Source of the DNA: Comamonas antarctica
GTDB lineage: Bacteria; Pseudomonadota; Gammaproteobacteria; Burkholderiales; Burkholderiaceae_C
Length of the DNA stretch: 64,000 nt
NCBI RefSeq assembly: GCF_013363755.1
Contig: NZ_CP054840.1
Span: forward strand, 4,142,722-4,206,721
Direction of reading: 5' to 3'
The notes below the pieces were generated by a model. It saw only the letters and a list, made by a program, of their open reading frames with translations. It made no database searches and was not told the DNA's origin. The translations under genes were made by a program, and so were the position numbers. The number at the start of each line of letters is the position of its first letter. Position 1 is the first letter of the stretch. Positions 58,170-64,000 of the stretch are shown here, in pieces.

Positions 58170-59978
58170 GTGGCGGTATTGATTCCTGCAATGGGAGCCT
58201 GTGTTGGTCGGATGACCTCAGGCGAGCGCCGTCTGGCAGAGCGGCTGGAGCAAAAACTCGATGACGACTACATGCTCTGGTATGACGTTCCCATCGGTCC
58301 AAAACAGACACATCCGGATTTTGTGGTGATCCACCCGCGCCGAGGTATTCTGATTCTGGAAACCAAAGATTGGCGGCTCGATACGATTCAGCAGGCCACC
58401 AAACAGGCATGGACACTGAACGTTGACGACAGGCCTAAAGTCGTCATCAATCCGGCGGCCCAGGCACGGCACTGCGCCATCCAGGTCGTCAACGCGCTGG
58501 AATGCGATCCGCAATTAATACAGGGAGAGGGGCGGCATCAAGGAAAGCTGTCATTTCCCTGGGGCAGCGGCGTCGTTTTTACGAACATCACACGCAAGCA
58601 GTTCGAGGATTCTGCACTGGACCAGGCGATTGATGGCCGTCTCGTCATCTGCAAGGACGAGATGCTGGAGTCTGCGGATGCGGAGGCTTTTCAACAGCGG
58701 TTGTGGAACATGTTCCCTCACGCATTCGGCCAAGCTATTTCCGTGCCGCAATTGGAGCGTGTGCGCTGGATCATGTTTCCTCAGGTGCGTGTTCCAGTAC
58801 AAGGTAGTCTGCTGTCAGATGACACAGATGATCTCCCGGACATCATGCGAGTCATGGATCTGCAACAGGAGCAACTGGCACGCAGCTTGGGCGATGGGCA
58901 TCGTGTCATCCATGGGGTTGCGGGTTCCGGCAAAACCATGATCCTTGGCTATCGTGCTGAGCATCTGGCCAAAATTCCTTCAGCCAAGCCCATCCTCGTA
59001 CTTTGCTACAACGAGCCTCTGGCTGTGAAGTTGAATGCTTGGCTCACGGCCAAGGGGATATCTGACCGCGTCCACGCTCGGAATTTCCACAAGTGGTGTC
59101 GTCAGCAATTGGTGGCTTACGGTCAAACCTTGCCAGCCCAGGGCGCTGGTATGTTTGATCAAATGGTGGAGTTTGTGATCCGCGGTGTGGACCGGCAACA
59201 AATTCCGTCCGGACAATACCAAGCGGTAATGGTTGATGAAGGACATGACTTTCAACCGGAATGGCTCAAGCTCGTGACCCAGATGGTTGACCCTGAGACC
59301 AACAGCTTGCTGGTGTTGTACGACAGCGCCCAGAATATCTACGGCAAAAGCAAGGCCCGTGGTTTCAGCTTCAAAAGCGTGGGAATCCAGGCATCAGGCC
59401 GCACCACCATCCTCAAGATAAATTACCGAAATACCAAGCAAATCCTGCAGGTCGCCAATCGTGTCGCTGCCGAGTTCTTGCAACCCGACGCGCAGGACGA
59501 TGATGGCGTACCACTGGTACAGCCCGTCAGCTGTGGCCGCGAAGGACAAGAGCCATTGATCGTGCGCTTGCCAACGCACAGCCACGAGCCCGCCAAGATT
59601 GCAGAGCTTCTGGCCAGCGCGCACCAGGAAGGCCACGCCTGGGGCGATATGGCCATTCTCTGCCGAAACCACGAGTCGATGAACCAGTGCGCCGCGGCGC
59701 TTGCGCACCGCAGGCTGCCTCACCGGGTGCGACACAAATCCGGCGACTTCGATCCATTGGCCGACACCATCAAAATCATGACCATGCACGCCAGCAAAGG
59801 ACTGGAGTTTCCCGTGGTCGCAGTTGCGGGCGTTGGGCAAATGCCCCGCGATGGCGAAGAGCCGGCGGACGAGGCCAAATTGTTTTATGTGGCCGCCACC
59901 CGGGCAACACAAAAGCTGGTGCTGACCATCGCCGGGACGGGCGCCTTTGCGAATTCGCTACTTGCAGCGTCGCACTAG
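58170..59978 (+). CDS. NERD nuclease-domain / UvrD-like SF1 helicase fusion
   Basis: 602 aa. Residues about 10-130 are a NERD domain with the PD-(D/E)xK pattern Asp50 ... Glu64-Thr-Lys66 (ETKDW). From about 240 there is an SF1 helicase: Walker A GVAGSGKT (Lys255), Walker B VDEGHD (Asp356), motif IV INYRNTKQIL, MTMHASKGLEFPVV and YVAATRA. Such nuclease-helicase fusions occur in phage-defence islands and in DNA repair; which applies here is not known. GTG start at 58170 with AAGGAGA. It is less GC-rich than gyrB and adjoins a decayed gene, suggesting acquisition. Confidence 0.88.
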   Translation: MAVLIPAMGACVGRMTSGERRLAERLEQKLDDDYMLWYDVPIGPKQTHPDFVVIHPRRGILILETKDWRLDTIQQATKQAWTLNVDDRPKVVINPAAQARHCAIQVVNALECDPQLIQGEGRHQGKLSFPWGSGVVFTNITRKQFEDSALDQAIDGRLVICKDEMLESADAEAFQQRLWNMFPHAFGQAISVPQLERVRWIMFPQVRVPVQGSLLSDDTDDLPDIMRVMDLQQEQLARSLGDGHRVIHGVAGSGKTMILGYRAEHLAKIPSAKPILVLCYNEPLAVKLNAWLTAKGISDRVHARNFHKWCRQQLVAYGQTLPAQGAGMFDQMVEFVIRGVDRQQIPSGQYQAVMVDEGHDFQPEWLKLVTQMVDPETNSLLVLYDSAQNIYGKSKARGFSFKSVGIQASGRTTILKINYRNTKQILQVANRVAAEFLQPDAQDDDGVPLVQPVSCGREGQEPLIVRLPTHSHEPAKIAELLASAHQEGHAWGDMAILCRNHESMNQCAAALAHRRLPHRVRHKSGDFDPLADTIKIMTMHASKGLEFPVVAVAGVGQMPRDGEEPADEAKLFYVAATRATQKLVLTIAGTGAFANSLLAASH

Positions 59979-60057
59979 CAGAACCGCAGAAAGGCGGTAG
60001 GGGTTCAGCGTGGCAATCGCGGACTGGCGGCCATCAATTCGTGGCGTCCCAACAAAA

Positions 60058-60082
60058 AAAGCCCGGAATTGATCCGGGCTTT
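60058..60082. terminator. Intrinsic terminator of gyrB (bidirectional)
   Basis: AAAGCCCGGA / TCCGGGCTTT stem with a 5-nt loop. On the minus strand it ends in a run of seven or more T, directly after gyrB; on the plus strand it can also stop the helicase transcript, which ends 80 bp earlier. Confidence 0.88.
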
Positions 60083-60127
60083 CCGTCGATTGGCACGGGA
60101 GCCAATACGGGTGACATTCGAAAAACA

Positions 60128-62782
<2,655 letters not shown>

Positions 62783-62811
62783 TCAGATGGGGTAGTAAAG
62801 GCGGCAAATGC

Positions 62812-62820
62812 TGTGGATAA
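62812..62820 (-). other. DnaA box between dnaN and gyrB
   Basis: TGTGGATAA, the complement of the perfect 9-mer TTATCCACA, lies in the 127-bp AT-richer gap upstream of gyrB. It may let DnaA influence gyrB or take part in origin control. Confidence 0.5.
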
Positions 62821-62864
62821 CATGCATTTGCCGCTGGTAGCTCACGATGCGCTGGGCCGAGGCC

Positions 62865-63983
62865 TCAAATGCGCATCGGCATCACGACATACTTGAACTG
62901 CTCGTTCTCGGGGATGGTCAGCAGCGCGGAGCTGTTGCCGTCGGCGAGATCGATCTTCACCATGTCCTGGCCCATGTTGGTCAGCGCGTCGATCAGATAG
63001 GTCACGTTGAAGCCGATTTCAATCGTGTCGCCGCCGTAGTCGATGTCGAGTTCATCCACGGCTTCTTCCTGCTCGGCGTTGTTCGACGCCACGCGCAGCG
63101 TGCCGGGCTCGAGCGTGAGGCGCACGCCCTTGAACTTGTCGCTGGTCATGATGGCCGTGCGCTGCAGGCTGGCCAGCAGCGGGGCGCGGCCCAGGGTCAC
63201 GCTGTTGCTGTGGTTCTTCGGGATGACGCGGTTGTAGTCGGGGAACTTGCCCTCGACCAGCTTGGTCACGAACTCCATGCCGCCAAACGTGAACTTGGCC
63301 TGGTTGTTGGCGAACTGCATCTCGATGTGCGGCTGGTTGTCGCCACCCACGTCGGACAGCAGGCGCTGCAGCTCGAGCACGGTCTTGCGCGGCAGGATCA
63401 CTTCCTGCTTGGGCACTTCGACGTCAAGCGTAGCGCTGGAGAACGCCAGGCGGTGGCCGTCGGTGGCCACCAGGCTCAGCGTGTTGCCTTCGGCGACGAA
63501 CAGGATACCGTTGAGGTAGTAGCGGATGTCCTGCACGGCCATCGCGAACGACACCTGGCCCAGCAGGTCCTTGAGCACCTTCTGCGGCACGCTGAACGAG
63601 GGGCCGAACGCCGCGGCTTCCTGCACCAGCGGGAAGTCCTCGGCGGGCAGGGTCTGCAGCGTGAAGCGGCTCTTGCCGCCCTTGAGCACGATCTTGTTCT
63701 GGCTGGTTTCCAGCGCCACGGTCTGGTCGCCGGGCATGGTCTTGAGAATGTCGATCAGCTTGCGCGCGCCCACCGTGGTGGTGAAGTCGCCGGTGTCGCC
63801 GCCGAGCTCGGCGGTGGTGCGGATCTGGATCTCGAGATCGCTGGTGGTGAGTTGCAGGGCGTTGCCTGTCTTGCGGATCAGCACATTGGCCAGGATGGGC
63901 AGCGTGTGGCGGCGTTCGACGATGCCGGACACCGACTGCAGGACTGCGAGAACCTTGTCTTGTGTTGCCTTCAGGACGATCAT
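62865..63983 (-). CDS. dnaN: DNA polymerase III beta sliding clamp
   Basis: 372 aa. Starts MIVLKATQDKVLAVLQSVSG and ends YVVMPMRI, the clamp's conserved C-terminus that forms part of the partner pocket; GGIEF-like and EGKFPDYNRVIP motifs are present. It holds polymerase III on DNA. Complete within the window; dnaA is expected just beyond position 64000 on the same strand. Confidence 0.98.
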   Translation of the reverse strand: MIVLKATQDKVLAVLQSVSGIVERRHTLPILANVLIRKTGNALQLTTSDLEIQIRTTAELGGDTGDFTTTVGARKLIDILKTMPGDQTVALETSQNKIVLKGGKSRFTLQTLPAEDFPLVQEAAAFGPSFSVPQKVLKDLLGQVSFAMAVQDIRYYLNGILFVAEGNTLSLVATDGHRLAFSSATLDVEVPKQEVILPRKTVLELQRLLSDVGGDNQPHIEMQFANNQAKFTFGGMEFVTKLVEGKFPDYNRVIPKNHSNSVTLGRAPLLASLQRTAIMTSDKFKGVRLTLEPGTLRVASNNAEQEEAVDELDIDYGGDTIEIGFNVTYLIDALTNMGQDMVKIDLADGNSSALLTIPENEQFKYVVMPMRI

Positions 63984-64000
63984 GTCAACCTTTAGAAATT

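Overview
This is a 64-kb stretch of a GC-rich betaproteobacterial chromosome, most likely from the family Comamonadaceae. The signs are several orphan Bug/TctC solute receptors, an AspT-AsdA aspartate module, many LysR regulators, and the strong third-position GC bias that fills the non-coding frames with long spurious ORFs. The right end carries dnaN and gyrB, both on the minus strand, so dnaA and the replication origin should lie just beyond position 64000.

Layout. Positions 58-4161: a PrpR-like sigma-54 activator diverges from a Bug receptor and quinone-oxidoreductase pair that has a textbook -24/-12 promoter. 4384-8109: a very large CheB-CheR-PAS-kinase-receiver fusion. 8408-14519: an ABC importer plus alpha/beta-hydrolase operon faces an allophanate hydrolase (atzF) and GntR/FCD regulator operon. 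Both units have sigma-54 promoters followed by the same CTTGTRTACAWG-type operator, so this looks like one nitrogen-scavenging regulon. 14708-16945: an exported cupin and carboxymuconolactone-decarboxylase pair with a divergent LysR. 16970-23653: a flavin monooxygenase, ABC importer and amidohydrolase operon in which the binding protein and the amidohydrolase are frameshifted. 23861-29064: LysR, Bug receptor, N-formylglutamate-amidohydrolase-like enzyme, MFS exporter, LysR. 29204-32214: two tandem, less GC-rich lipoprotein genes; the first ends in a MepA-like zinc peptidase domain and the second is a truncated copy. 32237-39053: signalling genes (soluble PAS-MCP, two overlapping c-di-GMP genes, a winged-helix/TPR regulator). 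39321-45464: DUF4174 protein, gamma-glutamyltransferase, Bug receptor, LysR with twin operator boxes, DUF4153 membrane protein. 45668-50750: two AspT-type antiporters and aspartate 4-decarboxylase. 50772-55584: a ytcA-mdtNOP-type efflux operon. 56142-58055: rtcB with an intact sigma-54 promoter beside the wreck of its activator gene rtcR. 58170-59978: a NERD-nuclease/SF1-helicase gene with a hairpin over its ribosome binding site. 60128-63983: gyrB and dnaN.

The most interesting points are the shared promoter/operator design of the allophanate-hydrolase regulon, the lipoprotein with a MepA-type catalytic domain and its truncated tandem partner, and the orphaned rtcB. I saw no rRNA, tRNA, CRISPR array or transposase. 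All functions are inferred from reading the sequence and from family knowledge; no database search was run.
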